Notes: a model not told the origin generated them from the sequence alone. Positions 8,111 through 17,069 are shown, numbered from the stretch's first letter. The stretch: DNA of 64,000 nucleotides from Paraburkholderia caffeinitolerans (GCF_902859945.1 NZ_CADIKL010000025.1:42447-106446); one strand, 5' to 3'. A program made the numbers and translations.

Positions 8111-8737
8111 ATGATCAAGATCTGGGGACGCGCCAATTCGGTAAACGTCCAGAAAGTGCTGTGGTGTTGCGACGAACTCGTGCTGCCGTTCGAACGTATC
8201 GACGCGGGCGGCCAGTTCGGCCATCTCGACGACCCGTCCTACCTCGCGATGAATCCGAACGGCAAGATCCCGACCCTCGCGGACGGCAATTTCGTGCTGT
8301 GGGAATCGAACGCGATCGTGCGTTATCTGGCGATGGAATACGGCCCCTCGAGCCTGCTCTACCCCACCGACCCGAAAGTGCGCGCCTCGATCGAGCGCTG
8401 GCTCGACTGGTCGCTCGGCACGCTCGCGCCCGCCGAGCGGCCGCTCTTTCTCGCGCTCGTGCGCACTCCGCCCGAAAAGCGCGACCCCGCGAAGATCGAA
8501 GCCGATGTGCAGAACGTGGCCGTGCTGTGGACGCTGCTCGACCACCATCTGCAAGGCCGCTTCTTCCTCGAGCACGAGCGCTTCTCACTCGCCGACATCG
8601 TGCTGGGCGCGTACGCGCGGCGCTGGTTCGGACTCGAAGGCATCGAGCGGCCCGCGCTGCCGAATCTCGAGCGCTGGTATCAGCGCCTCGCGCAGCGCCA
8701 GGGCTTTCGCAAGTACATCGACCTGCCGCTGACCTGA
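8111..8737 (+). CDS. Glutathione S-transferase
   Basis: A 208-residue cytosolic GST. The N-terminal thioredoxin-fold domain (1-80) begins MIKIWGRANSVNVQKVLWC, in which Ser10 and Asn11 sit where the GSH-activating residue lies in beta/theta-like classes. It contains the GSH-binding cis-proline segment GKIPTLADGNFVLWESNAIV. The C-terminal helical domain has the N-capping motif FSLADIVLGAYARRW. The ATG at 8111 follows an AAAGGAG Shine-Dalgarno by 8 bases, which rules out the earlier in-frame start at 8078. It probably conjugates glutathione to electrophiles; the substrate is not predictable. It stands 52 bases upstream of the Zur-like gene in the same direction. Confidence 0.9.
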   Translation: MIKIWGRANSVNVQKVLWCCDELVLPFERIDAGGQFGHLDDPSYLAMNPNGKIPTLADGNFVLWESNAIVRYLAMEYGPSSLLYPTDPKVRASIERWLDWSLGTLAPAERPLFLALVRTPPEKRDPAKIEADVQNVAVLWTLLDHHLQGRFFLEHERFSLADIVLGAYARRWFGLEGIERPALPNLERWYQRLAQRQGFRKYIDLPLT

Positions 8738-8777
8738 GCCGTCTTCGGGCGCGCCGGCGCACGCGCGACGCGCCCCG

Positions 8778-8783
8778 TATAAT
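8778..8783 (+). promoter_or_regulatory. Consensus -10 hexamer seven bases before the zur-like start codon
   Basis: TATAAT matches the sigma70 -10 consensus exactly. A transcript initiated from it would start at or within a base or two of the A of the ATG at 8790, giving a leaderless or nearly leaderless mRNA. No good -35 hexamer is visible 16-18 bases upstream, and no Shine-Dalgarno precedes the ATG. Confidence 0.4.
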
Positions 8784-8789
8784 CGCAGC

Positions 8790-9428
8790 ATGAAGACAGC
8801 TAAACCGTCCCTCGGCGCCACGGCCTCACACGGCCACGCGCATGATCATCCGCACGATCACGATCGCGCTCACGAGGCGCTCGGTCAGGGTGCGGGCGGC
8901 GTAAACGGGGTTGCGGGCGGGATTGCGGGTATTGCAGGCGCATCGCTCGAAAGCGCGCTTGCGATGGCCGAGACCTACTGCCGCGAGCGCGGCGAGAAAC
9001 TCACGCCGATCCGCCGCAAGGTGCTCGAACTGCTGCTCGCCTCGGGCCGCGCGACCAAAGCCTATTCGCTGCTCGACGAAATGCGCCAGATCCATCCTGG
9101 GTCGGCGCCGCCCACGGTTTATCGCGCACTCGACTTTCTGCTTTCGGCGGGACTCATTCACCGCATCGAGTCGATCAATGCGTTTGCCGTCTGCCACGAC
9201 CTCACGCAGTGCCAGCACGGCATTCTCGTGGTCTGCCAGCAATGCGGCAACGTCACGGAGCTGCACGAGCCCAAGCTGCGCCAGGCGCTGGTCGCGCAGA
9301 TAGAAGCCGCGGGCTACCGGCTCTCCGGTGACGGCATCGAGCTCAAGGGTGTCTGCGCGCAATGCCAGACCGCCGACGCGGCGCCTGCCGAAACGGCCGC
9401 CGAAGGCACGCAGGCCGCACAGCCCTGA
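8790..9428 (+). CDS. zur: Fur-family zinc uptake regulator (Zur-like)
   Basis: A 212-residue Fur family repressor. The N-terminus is a His/Asp-rich tail (HGHAHDHPHDHDRAHE) followed by a glycine-rich linker. The winged helix covers about 60-125 (EKLTPIRRKVLELLLASG and the recognition segment SAPPTVYRALDFLLSAGLIH). The dimerisation domain holds the metal ligands: HDLTQCQHGI, then CQQCGN and C-terminal CAQCQ, two CxxC pairs forming the structural zinc site. The zinc-uptake rather than iron assignment rests on the AETYCRERGEKLTPIRRKVL type N-terminus and the missing HHDH-type Fur motif. It should repress zinc-import genes when zinc is abundant; no znuABC lies in the window. The histidine tail may add zinc binding. 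Confidence 0.85.
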   Translation: MKTAKPSLGATASHGHAHDHPHDHDRAHEALGQGAGGVNGVAGGIAGIAGASLESALAMAETYCRERGEKLTPIRRKVLELLLASGRATKAYSLLDEMRQIHPGSAPPTVYRALDFLLSAGLIHRIESINAFAVCHDLTQCQHGILVVCQQCGNVTELHEPKLRQALVAQIEAAGYRLSGDGIELKGVCAQCQTADAAPAETAAEGTQAAQP

Positions 9429-9509
9429 GCCTGAAACAACACTGAGCGACTGAGCAGAGCAACGCCGAGCGGCGCGGGGCACAACCTCCCGGCACCGCAA
9501 AGACGCTTG

Positions 9510-9920
9510 TCAGGGCATCTGGCGCGCGTCGATCGCGTCGCTCAGCAGCGCCACCAGCGCCTCAGGCCGAGCCGGCTTGGTCATGAAATGCTGAAAGCCC
9601 TCGCCGATGCTGCGCAGACGCCAGCTTTCGTCGGTGTGGCCCGTGAGCGCCACCGCCACAACCGGGGCATGATCGCCGCGGATCTCGTGATCGCGCAGGC
9701 GCTGGATCAGGTAGAAGCCGTCCATCGCGGGCAGATCCAGATCGCAGACCACGGCGTCGGGCAGCAGGCTCAGCGCCGCTTCGATACCCGTTTCCGCGTC
9801 CTCCACCGCCACGACCCTGGCCCCTTCGGACTCCAGCAGCGAGGTCAGGGAGTCCCGGCTTTGCGGGTCGTCTTCGACCAGCACGATGGTCGTCTGGTCG
9901 AGCTTGTGTACTGCGTTCAT
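9510..9920 (-). CDS. Single-domain response regulator (CheY-like)
   Basis: A 136-residue receiver domain with no output domain. Acidic pocket VLVEDDPQSRDSL, phospho-acceptor Asp in AVVCDLDLPAMDGFYLI, Thr in AVALTGHTDES and Lys in FMTKPARPEAL are all present. The ATG at 9920 starts directly before the conserved fold; an in-frame ATG 99 bases upstream would add a low-complexity basic tail and is less likely. Stand-alone receivers act by protein-protein contact or in phosphorelays. No kinase is adjacent; the nearest is the hybrid kinase at 2355-4343. It is convergent with the zur-like gene. Confidence 0.85.
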   Translation of the reverse strand: MNAVHKLDQTTIVLVEDDPQSRDSLTSLLESEGARVVAVEDAETGIEAALSLLPDAVVCDLDLPAMDGFYLIQRLRDHEIRGDHAPVVAVALTGHTDESWRLRSIGEGFQHFMTKPARPEALVALLSDAIDARQMP

Positions 9921-10097
9921 TGTGTTTGCTTGAGTGCCGTTCTGTCTGTTTCGCTTGCCGCGCGGCGCAATGGGTGCAATGAGGCGCGCGGTTCGCAGCG
10001 GGCAACACACTACGGGCAACCTGCCCGATTGCCCAATTAGAGCAATCCCGATGCCGCGCGTTCAACCCCGTGCCGCGCACGATAGCCGCAGCAGGCG

Positions 10098-11615
10098 TCA
10101 CGCCGATGACAACCGCGCCGGTTTGCCTTGCGCCTTGCCGGTTCTCGCGAACGCCTCGAGCGCCCGCTCGCGGGCCGCCTCATGCGCAACCAACGGATGC
10201 GGATAATCCACGCCAAGCCGCACGCCGGCCGCCTCCAGCTCTTGCGCGCTCGCCTTCCAGGGCTGATGGATCAGCCGGTCGGGCAACGACGCCAGCTCGG
10301 GCACCCATTTCCTGACGTACGCGCCGCTCGGGTCGAACTTCTGGCCCTGCAATACGGGGTTGAAGATGCGAAAGTAAGGCGCGGCGTCGATGCCCGAGCC
10401 GGCAACCCATTGCCAGTTGGCCGGATTGCTGGCCGGGTCGGCATCGACGAGGGTGTCCCAGAACCACTGCTCGCCTGCGCGCCAGTCCAGCAGCAGATGC
10501 TTGGTCGCGAACGAAGCGGCCACCATGCGCACGCGGTTGTGCATCCAGCCGGTGCGCCATAGCTCGCGCATGCCGGCGTCGATGAACGGATAGCCCGTCA
10601 GGCCGCGCTGCCACGCGCGCAGGCCGCGGGCATCGCGGCGCCAGGGCATGGCGTCGAATGCCGGACGCAGGTTGCGTCGTGCCAGATCGGGATAGTGGTA
10701 GCGCTGGTAGTAGCAGAACTCCCGCCATCCCAGCTCGCTGGCGAATTTTTCCGCGCTGGCCTCGCGGCGCCCGGGCGAGCCCGCCGCGCCATCGTATTGC
10801 CCGGCCCGCAGCGCCGCATACAGCTGGCGCGCAGAGAGCGCACCCACGCACAAATACGGCGACAGGCGGCTGGTTGCCGCGAGATCCGGCGCGTCGCGCT
10901 CGCTTGCGTAGGCCTCGAAATCGTCGGAGAAAAACGCGCGCAGACGTTCGAGCGCGGCCTCCTCGCCCGCCGGCCATGCTTCACGCAGGCCCCCGGCCCA
11001 GTCGGGCTTGCGCGGCGCAAGGCCGAGATCGTCGAGCGGGGATGCGAGCCGGGCAAGACCTGCCGGTAGCGATTGAAAATTCCACCGTCGCGGTGCACTG
11101 GCCGGCGGCGGCGGATCGCCGGCTCGGCGGCACGCACGCCACCAGGCCGAAAACACCTGGAAGGGTTCACCGGCCTGGTTGAGCACCGTCCACGGCTCGT
11201 AGAGCAGCGTTGCGTTAAAGCTCTCGACCGTCAGCCCGCGCTCGCGCAGCCCCGCCTTCAGGCGGGCATCGCCGTCGCGCTCCTCGCCGCCGTAGCGGCG
11301 GTTCCAATAGACGCCGGTCGCGCCGCTCGCCGCGATGCATGCCTCCAGCATCTCGCGCTCGGCGCCTTGCATCAGCAGGAGCCGGCCGCCGCGCTCGCGC
11401 AGCGCCGCGTCGAGCGCGGCAAGCGTTTCGTGCAGCCACCAGTGCGCCGCGGCCCCGGGCACGCGTTCGCCGGCCGCCTGAGGATCGTGAATATAGAGGC
11501 AGATCAGCGGCCGCCCCGTGGCGGCCGCATGGGCCAGCGCCGGCTGATCGGCGAGGCGCAGATCGTCGCGGAACCAGACGACGACGGGAGCGTGAGCGGA
11601 CTGTGCGGAAGCCAG
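10098..11615 (-). CDS. phr: Deoxyribodipyrimidine photo-lyase (CPD photolyase)
   Basis: An FAD-dependent enzyme that splits cyclobutane pyrimidine dimers with light. The frame includes the N-terminal photolyase Rossmann strand APVVVWFRDDLRLADQPALA and LICLYIHDPQAAGERVPG, which lie upstream of the first ATG (11462); translation must therefore start earlier. The frame is closed by TGA a few codons upstream, leaving ATT (11618) or CTG (11615) as candidates; CTG has a GAGG element 6 bases before it, giving 505 residues. The C-terminal FAD domain shows ELGWREFCYYQRYHYPDLA, GLTGYPFIDAGMRELW, GWMHNRVRMVAASFATKHL and the Trp-rich DADPASNPANWQWVAGSG. It is convergent with no obvious partner. Confidence 0.9.
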   Translation of the reverse strand: MASAQSAHAPVVVWFRDDLRLADQPALAHAAATGRPLICLYIHDPQAAGERVPGAAAHWWLHETLAALDAALRERGGRLLLMQGAEREMLEACIAASGATGVYWNRRYGGEERDGDARLKAGLRERGLTVESFNATLLYEPWTVLNQAGEPFQVFSAWWRACRRAGDPPPPASAPRRWNFQSLPAGLARLASPLDDLGLAPRKPDWAGGLREAWPAGEEAALERLRAFFSDDFEAYASERDAPDLAATSRLSPYLCVGALSARQLYAALRAGQYDGAAGSPGRREASAEKFASELGWREFCYYQRYHYPDLARRNLRPAFDAMPWRRDARGLRAWQRGLTGYPFIDAGMRELWRTGWMHNRVRMVAASFATKHLLLDWRAGEQWFWDTLVDADPASNPANWQWVAGSGIDAAPYFRIFNPVLQGQKFDPSGAYVRKWVPELASLPDRLIHQPWKASAQELEAAGVRLGVDYPHPLVAHEAARERALEAFARTGKAQGKPARLSSA

Positions 11616-11680
11616 AATGGACCTCGATCAAACAAATGCGGCTACGCGGCGATGAGTTGCACCCGCGTGGGCCAGCCAGG

Positions 11681-12427
11681 CTAAGCAGGCCGTATGCCCT
11701 GCGTGATCAGCGCCACGGCGTGACGCGCGATCTCCTCCGCGCCGACGCGGCGCGGCACGAGGTCGTTGCGCCACACGTGCGCGGTGGCGAGCGGCAGCAG
11801 CGTGAGCCCCATCAGCGACTGGAACAGCAGCGACGGCTCCAGCGCCGCATTGAGCTTGCCTTCGCGCTGCCAGCGCTCGATGGCTTCGTGCGCCGCGCGC
11901 TGGTGCTCGTCGCCATAGCGCTCGTGCATGCGCTGACGCAGCAGACCGCCCTCGCTGATCACCTCGCGCACCCATAGCGGCGCAAACCACGGGTGCGTCT
12001 GCGCCACGTCCACGAAGCGCTGCGTGAGCGCCGTGAGCGCGGCGACGGGATCGCCGGGATTTTTTTCGAGCCAGCCGCCCATCGACGAGCGCAACGGCAC
12101 GAAGCGCTCGTCGATAATCACGTCGATGAGCTGGTCCCGCGTCTTGAAATAATAGTGCACCATCGCGGGCGTGACGCCCGCCTCGCGCGCGATCGCGCCC
12201 AGCGACGTATCGACGATACCCTGACGCGCGAACAGCGCGAGCGCCACGGCAATCAGCCGCTCGCGCTGCTCGGCGCCGCCCCCGCCGCCGCTCGGGCGGC
12301 CCGGCCGGCGCGGCGCGGGCTTGCCGGCGAGGGGGCTTTCAGCAGGACTGGCAGCGGGCCTGTCGCCAATTGCAGCCGGGGATGGATGGGCATGCGGGGA
12401 CGCGGCCCGCGATCCAGGCTCTTTCAT
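11681..12427 (-). CDS. TetR-family transcriptional repressor
   Basis: A 248-residue regulator. A proline- and glycine-rich N-terminal tail of about 50 residues precedes the TetR helix-turn-helix (about 52-98): RERLIAVALALFARQG, then TSLGAIAREAGVTPAMVHYY with the recognition helix. The rest is the all-helical ligand-binding domain. It is divergent from the DHA2 efflux gene 126 bases away, the standard arrangement for a local repressor of a drug pump that also controls itself. The ligand is unknown. The flexible tail is longer than in typical TetR proteins (about 200 residues). Confidence 0.9.
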   Translation of the reverse strand: MKEPGSRAASPHAHPSPAAIGDRPAASPAESPLAGKPAPRRPGRPSGGGGGAEQRERLIAVALALFARQGIVDTSLGAIAREAGVTPAMVHYYFKTRDQLIDVIIDERFVPLRSSMGGWLEKNPGDPVAALTALTQRFVDVAQTHPWFAPLWVREVISEGGLLRQRMHERYGDEHQRAAHEAIERWQREGKLNAALEPSLLFQSLMGLTLLPLATAHVWRNDLVPRRVGAEEIARHAVALITQGIRPA

Positions 12428-12452
12428 CGGATTACACTCACGTGCTCAGTCT

Positions 12453-12481
12453 TTGACGACCGTTAAGAATTATCCTAATAT
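12453..12481 (+). promoter_or_regulatory. Sigma70-type promoter driving the DHA2 efflux gene
   Basis: TTGACG (12453-12458) and TAATAT (12476-12481) are separated by exactly 17 bases, a near-consensus promoter pointing at the efflux gene. The stretch from 12460 to 12510 is markedly AT-rich and contains ATTAA/TTAAT inverted half-sites around 12480-12500 where the divergent TetR protein could bind. Operator identity is inferred. Confidence 0.6.
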
Positions 12482-12553
12482 TAATCTTCACGTTAATTAA
12501 TTTCAAGATCGAAAGCTGACCTCGACACGTTCGAACGCAGCCACAGATTCCCA

Positions 12554-14074
12554 ATGCCATCCCCCATGCAAGACACCGCACAAGATGTCGTCCAGTCCGC
12601 GACCGCGGAGCATCCGCCGATCCGGCTGCTGTTTCCCGCGCTGCTGCTCGTCATGCTGCTCGCCGCGCTCGACCAAACCATCGTGTCGACGGCGCTGCCC
12701 ACCATCGTCGGCGAACTGGGCGGGCTCGACCGGCTCTCGTGGGTCGTGACCGCGTACCTGCTCACGTCCACCATCGTCGTGCCGCTCTACGGCAAGCTCG
12801 GCGACCTGTACGGCCGCAAGATCGTGCTGCAGGCGGCCATCGTCATTTTCCTCGCCGGCTCCGCCCTGTGCGGCGTGGCGCAGAACATGGAGCAGTTGAT
12901 CGCGCTGCGCGCGCTCCAGGGCGTGGGCGGCGGCGGCCTCATGGTCGTGACGATGGCCGCCATCGGCGACGTCATTTCTCCCGCGCAGCGCGGCAAGTAT
13001 CAGGGCCTGTTCGGCGGCGTGTTCGGCCTCGCCACAGTGGTCGGCCCGCTGCTCGGCGGCTTTCTCGTCGAACACCTCTCGTGGCGCTGGATCTTCTACA
13101 TCAATCTGCCGCTGGGCGCGGTGGCGCTCGCCGTGATCGGCGCGGTGTTCAAGCCGCGCGTCGCGCACGTGAAGCATGTGATCGACTACATGGGCGCAGG
13201 CTGGCTCGCCGCCGCCCTCACCTGCCTGATCCTCTTTACGAGCGAAGGCGGCTCGCTGCTGCCGTGGACTTCGCCGCAACTGTGGCTCACGCTCGTGCTC
13301 GGCGTGGTGTCGGTGGCGGGTTTCATCCACGAGGAGAAGCATGCCGTCGAGCCCATCATGCCGCTCGAACTGTTTCGCGAGCGCACCTTCGTGCTCTCCA
13401 GCCTGATCGGCTTTATTGTGGGCGTCTCGCTGTTCGGCTCGGTCACCTTCCTGCCGCTCTATCTGCAGGTGGTGAAGGGCTCGACGCCTTCGGAAGCCGG
13501 CATGCAAATGTTGCCGATGATGGGCGGGGTGTTGACGATGTCGATCATCTCGGGCCGGATCATCAGCAAGATCGGCAAGTACCGGATCTTTCCGATTGTC
13601 GGCACCGCGTTCGTGGCCGCCGCGATGATGTTGCTCGCGCAACTACGCATCGACACGCCACTCGCGCGCATGTATCTCTACATGGGCCTGCTCGGCTGCG
13701 GGCTCGGCATGGTGATGCAGGTGCTGATTCTCGCCGTGCAGAACACCGTCGCGTTCAAGCACATGGGCGTGGCCACCTCGGGCGCGACGCTGTTTCGCTC
13801 GATTGGTGGCTCGGTGGGCGTGGCCGCGTTCGGCGCGGTGTTCTCGCACGGCCGGAGCATGCGCCTTGCTTCCCTGCTCGCGAGCGGCGTCGAGCTGCCC
13901 CAGCCGCTCACGCCCGAGGCGATCCATCATCTGCCGGACACCGTGCGCGCCCAGTATCTCGACGCCTTCGCGGGTGCGCTGCACACGGTCTATTTTTCGG
14001 CTGCGTGCGTGGTCGTGCTGGCGTTCGCGCTGGCCTGGCTGCTGCGCGACGTGCCGTTGCGCAAGCATCCTTGA
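12554..14074 (+). CDS. MFS drug efflux transporter, DHA2 (EmrB/QacA) family
   Basis: A 506-residue, 14-helix major facilitator. Motif C-type and signature segments include LAALDQTIVSTALPTIVGEL in TM1, SWVVTAYLLTSTIVVPLYGKLGDLYGRK (motif A between TM2 and TM3) and GGVFGLATVVGPLLGG in TM5. The embedded Asp in LDQTIV is typical of DHA2 pumps. It should export lipophilic or cationic drugs by proton antiport from the inner membrane. No EmrA-type adaptor gene is adjacent, so it probably works alone. The divergent TetR gene and the strong promoter at 12453-12481 point to induction by its substrate. Confidence 0.9.
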   Translation: MPSPMQDTAQDVVQSATAEHPPIRLLFPALLLVMLLAALDQTIVSTALPTIVGELGGLDRLSWVVTAYLLTSTIVVPLYGKLGDLYGRKIVLQAAIVIFLAGSALCGVAQNMEQLIALRALQGVGGGGLMVVTMAAIGDVISPAQRGKYQGLFGGVFGLATVVGPLLGGFLVEHLSWRWIFYINLPLGAVALAVIGAVFKPRVAHVKHVIDYMGAGWLAAALTCLILFTSEGGSLLPWTSPQLWLTLVLGVVSVAGFIHEEKHAVEPIMPLELFRERTFVLSSLIGFIVGVSLFGSVTFLPLYLQVVKGSTPSEAGMQMLPMMGGVLTMSIISGRIISKIGKYRIFPIVGTAFVAAAMMLLAQLRIDTPLARMYLYMGLLGCGLGMVMQVLILAVQNTVAFKHMGVATSGATLFRSIGGSVGVAAFGAVFSHGRSMRLASLLASGVELPQPLTPEAIHHLPDTVRAQYLDAFAGALHTVYFSAACVVVLAFALAWLLRDVPLRKHP

Positions 14075-14247
14075 TGCGGCGCACGGTGCTTACGTTTTCT
14101 GGAAAAAATATTACGATTGGCTAAAATCCTGTAGCCGCACGCCTGACAGGGCGACGCGCGCAATGGCAACGATCGCACGCGACGCTCACTCAGCCGTCGT
14201 GCCCAAAGGGCAAAACCCCAAGCGCATTTACAGGAAAAGACCAACTC

Positions 14248-15552
14248 ATGAACGTCAAGACCGAGCCAGCCGTGCACGACCCGCACGACACCAGGAGACG
14301 TGTGCTCGCCATTGTCGGCGCATCTTCGGGCAATCTCGTCGAGTGGTTCGACTTCTACATCTACTCGTTCTGCGCGCTGTATTTCGCGCCCGCCTTCTTC
14401 CCGAGCGGCAACACCACGACCCAGTTGCTGAACACCGCCGGCGTGTTCGCGGCGGGCTTCCTGATGCGCCCGATCGGCGGCTGGCTGTTCGGCCGCATCG
14501 CCGACCGGCACGGCCGCCGCGCCGCGATGATGATCTCGGTGCTGATGATGTGCGGCGGCTCGCTCGTGATCGCGGCGCTGCCCACTTACGCGCAGATCGG
14601 CGCATTCGCACCGCTGCTGCTGCTCGTCGCGCGCCTGTTCCAGGGGCTTTCGGTGGGCGGCGAATACGGCACCAGCGCGACCTACATGAGTGAGGTCGCG
14701 CTCAAGGGCCGGCGCGGCTTCTTCGCCTCGTTCCAGTACGTGACGCTGATCGGCGGGCAGCTCTGCGCGCTGCTCGTGCTGGTGATCCTGCAGCAGACGC
14801 TCTCGACCGCGGAACTCAAGGCGTGGGGCTGGCGCATTCCGTTCGTGGTCGGCGCGGCCGCCGCGCTGGTCTCGCTGTATCTGCGCAAGTCGCTCGACGA
14901 AACCTCCACGAACGAATCGCGCCACAAGAAAGACGCGGGCACGATTCGCGGCGTGTGGCAGCACAAGGGCGCGTTTCTCACCGTGGTGGGCTTCACCGCG
15001 GGCGGCTCGCTGATCTTCTACACGTTCACGACCTACATGCAGAAGTACCTCGTGAACACGGCCGGCATGCACGCGAAAACCGCCAGCAACGTGATGACCG
15101 CCGCGCTGTTCGTGTACATGCTGCTGCAGCCGGTGTTCGGTTCGCTCTCCGACAAGATCGGCCGCCGCATGTCGATGATCCTGTTCGGCATCCTTTCGGT
15201 GCTCGGCACGGTGCCGCTCATGCATGCGCTCAAGGACGTGTCGAACCCGTACGCGGCGTTCGGGCTCATCGTGATCGCGCTCGCGATCGTGAGCTTCTAT
15301 ACGTCGATCAGCGGCCTCATCAAGGCGGAGATGTTCCCGCCCGAAGTGCGCGCGATGGGCGTGGGCCTCTCGTACGCGGTGGCCAACGCGATCTTCGGCG
15401 GCTCGGCCGAGTATGTGGCGCTGTGGTTCAAGTCGGTCGGCAGCGAGTCGACGTTCTACTGGTACGTGACGGCGCTGTGCGCGATCTCGCTGATCGTGTC
15501 GTGGCGCATGCGCGACCCGAGCAAGGAAGGGTATCTGCGCCACGAGCCTTGA
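14248..15552 (+). CDS. kgtP: MFS metabolite:proton symporter, KgtP-like (alpha-ketoglutarate permease family)
   Basis: A 434-residue, 12-helix transporter of the MHS family. Diagnostic segments are ASSGNLVEWFDFYIYSF in TM1, RPIGGWLFGRIADRHGRR (motif A), RLFQGLSVGGEYGTSATYMSE in TM4 and the central loop ending before TVVGFTAGGSLIFYTFTTYM. Members import dicarboxylates or related organic acids with protons; the closest recognisable subgroup is alpha-ketoglutarate permease, but related osmolyte and citrate carriers share these motifs. It follows the DHA2 gene by 173 bases and is convergent with the MocR gene 15 bases downstream. Confidence 0.8.
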   Translation: MNVKTEPAVHDPHDTRRRVLAIVGASSGNLVEWFDFYIYSFCALYFAPAFFPSGNTTTQLLNTAGVFAAGFLMRPIGGWLFGRIADRHGRRAAMMISVLMMCGGSLVIAALPTYAQIGAFAPLLLLVARLFQGLSVGGEYGTSATYMSEVALKGRRGFFASFQYVTLIGGQLCALLVLVILQQTLSTAELKAWGWRIPFVVGAAAALVSLYLRKSLDETSTNESRHKKDAGTIRGVWQHKGAFLTVVGFTAGGSLIFYTFTTYMQKYLVNTAGMHAKTASNVMTAALFVYMLLQPVFGSLSDKIGRRMSMILFGILSVLGTVPLMHALKDVSNPYAAFGLIVIALAIVSFYTSISGLIKAEMFPPEVRAMGVGLSYAVANAIFGGSAEYVALWFKSVGSESTFYWYVTALCAISLIVSWRMRDPSKEGYLRHEP

Positions 15553-15567
15553 TCGGTTCATGCAAGC

Positions 15568-17052
15568 TCAAGCGGGCTCGGTCTTCGTCTCCGTGGCCCG
15601 CTCCATTGCACGCTGCAGCGTTTCGTAGACCTTCGGCCGATTGCACTGCGAAACGTTGAAGCGCAAGAACCCGCCCGCGCTGCGCGACACGCTGAAGACG
15701 TTGCCCGGCGCGAGCACCACGCCGTGCGCGAGCGCCTCGCGCGCGACCCGCGCGGCGTCGAGCCCGCCGGGCAATTGCGCCCATATCAGCATGCCCGCCT
15801 GCGGGCGCGTCCACGCCGTGACGCCCACCGCCGCCAGCCGCCGCAGCGTCTCGCCCATCGCGTCGGCGAGCTTCGCGCGCAAGCCGTCCAGATAGCGCCG
15901 GTACGTGCCGTCCACCAGCAGCCGCTGCACGAGATCCGCGGCCAGCTCCCCATTGCCGAACGACACCGACAGCTTCAGGTCGACGAGCGGCTCGATCCAG
16001 TCCGCGCGCGCCGCGATATAGCCGCAGCGCGCCGCCGCCGTCATCGTCTTCGAAAAGCTGCCGATGGCCACCACGCGCCCGAGTCCGTCGAACGCGGCGA
16101 GACGCGGCGCGGGATCGGTTTCGAAGTCGGCGAAGATGTCGTCCTCGACGATCAGCAGGTCGTGCTCCTCGGCGAGCTTAAGCAGCCGATGCGCAACAGC
16201 GGGCGCGAGCGTCGCGCCGGTGGGGTTGTGGATCGCCGAGTTAGTCACGTAAAGGCGCGGACGATGCTCGGCCAGCACGCGCTCGAACGCCGCGAGATCG
16301 GGGCCCGAGGGCGTGTACGGCACGCTCACGACCTTCACGCGATGCACGCGCAGCAGCGCCTGGAAGTTGAAATAGCACGGGTCGTCGACGACCACGGTGT
16401 CGCCGGGTTCGAGCAGGAAGCGGCACAGCAGGTCGAGCGCCTGGCTGCCGCCGTCGGTGAGCACGATCTGCTCGGGCGCGGCCTCCACGCCGTGTTGCGC
16501 GAGCCGCCACGCGAGTTGCTGGCGCAGCGCCGGCAAGCCGAGCGGCGACGCATAGTCGGTGAGCTGGGCGTGCGGGTCGCGTGCGATCGCGCGCAGCGCG
16601 CGCCGCACCGCCTCCTGCGGTAGCCACGATGCGGGCAGCCAGCCGCAGCCCGGCCGCAGCGCGCGCGCATCGGTTTCGAGTGACTGGCGTGTAAGCCATA
16701 GCGGGTCGATCTCGCGGTCGAGGCGCGGGCCCGCCGCGCCGACCGAGGCCAAGGGCCCGCGCGCCGCGAATGCGCCAGGCGCACCCCAAGCCCCGAGCGC
16801 GCCCGGCAGCGCGTGCGCCGCCACGAAAAAGCCGGAGCCGCGCCGCGCAATCAGCGTGCCCTCGGCCACCAGCCGCTCGTACGCCTCCACCACCGTCGAT
16901 TTCGACACGCCGAGCTGCTCGCTCGTCATGCGGATCGACGGCACGCGCGCCCCCGCCGCCAGCGCGCGCGAGGCGATGCGCTCGCGCAATGCCTGCATCA
17001 CCTGCTCGACGCGGGTGAGCGCCAGGTTTCCTGTCTGCCGGGTGTCTTCCAT
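15568..17052 (-). CDS. MocR/PdxR-type regulator (GntR wHTH fused to aminotransferase fold)
   Basis: A 494-residue fusion. Residues 8-80 form a GntR winged helix (VPSIRMTSEQLGVSKSTVVE, then ARRGSGFFV). Residues 110-490 form a fold-type I aminotransferase domain with QIVLTDGGSQALDLLCRFLL, the PLP-contacting VVDDPCYFNF, Asn and Pro of NSAIHNPTGATL, Asp of IVEDDIFADF and the Schiff-base Lys in SFSKTMTAAARCGY. MocR regulators sense PLP or amino-acid adducts. The ATG at 17052 has a GGAG Shine-Dalgarno; the frame is open far upstream but that extension lies over other genes. It is divergent from the EamA gene, with an inverted repeat between them, so it most likely controls that exporter. Confidence 0.9.
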   Translation of the reverse strand: MEDTRQTGNLALTRVEQVMQALRERIASRALAAGARVPSIRMTSEQLGVSKSTVVEAYERLVAEGTLIARRGSGFFVAAHALPGALGAWGAPGAFAARGPLASVGAAGPRLDREIDPLWLTRQSLETDARALRPGCGWLPASWLPQEAVRRALRAIARDPHAQLTDYASPLGLPALRQQLAWRLAQHGVEAAPEQIVLTDGGSQALDLLCRFLLEPGDTVVVDDPCYFNFQALLRVHRVKVVSVPYTPSGPDLAAFERVLAEHRPRLYVTNSAIHNPTGATLAPAVAHRLLKLAEEHDLLIVEDDIFADFETDPAPRLAAFDGLGRVVAIGSFSKTMTAAARCGYIAARADWIEPLVDLKLSVSFGNGELAADLVQRLLVDGTYRRYLDGLRAKLADAMGETLRRLAAVGVTAWTRPQAGMLIWAQLPGGLDAARVAREALAHGVVLAPGNVFSVSRSAGGFLRFNVSQCNRPKVYETLQRAMERATETKTEPA

Positions 17053-17069
17053 CTGTACTGCTCCGTGTT

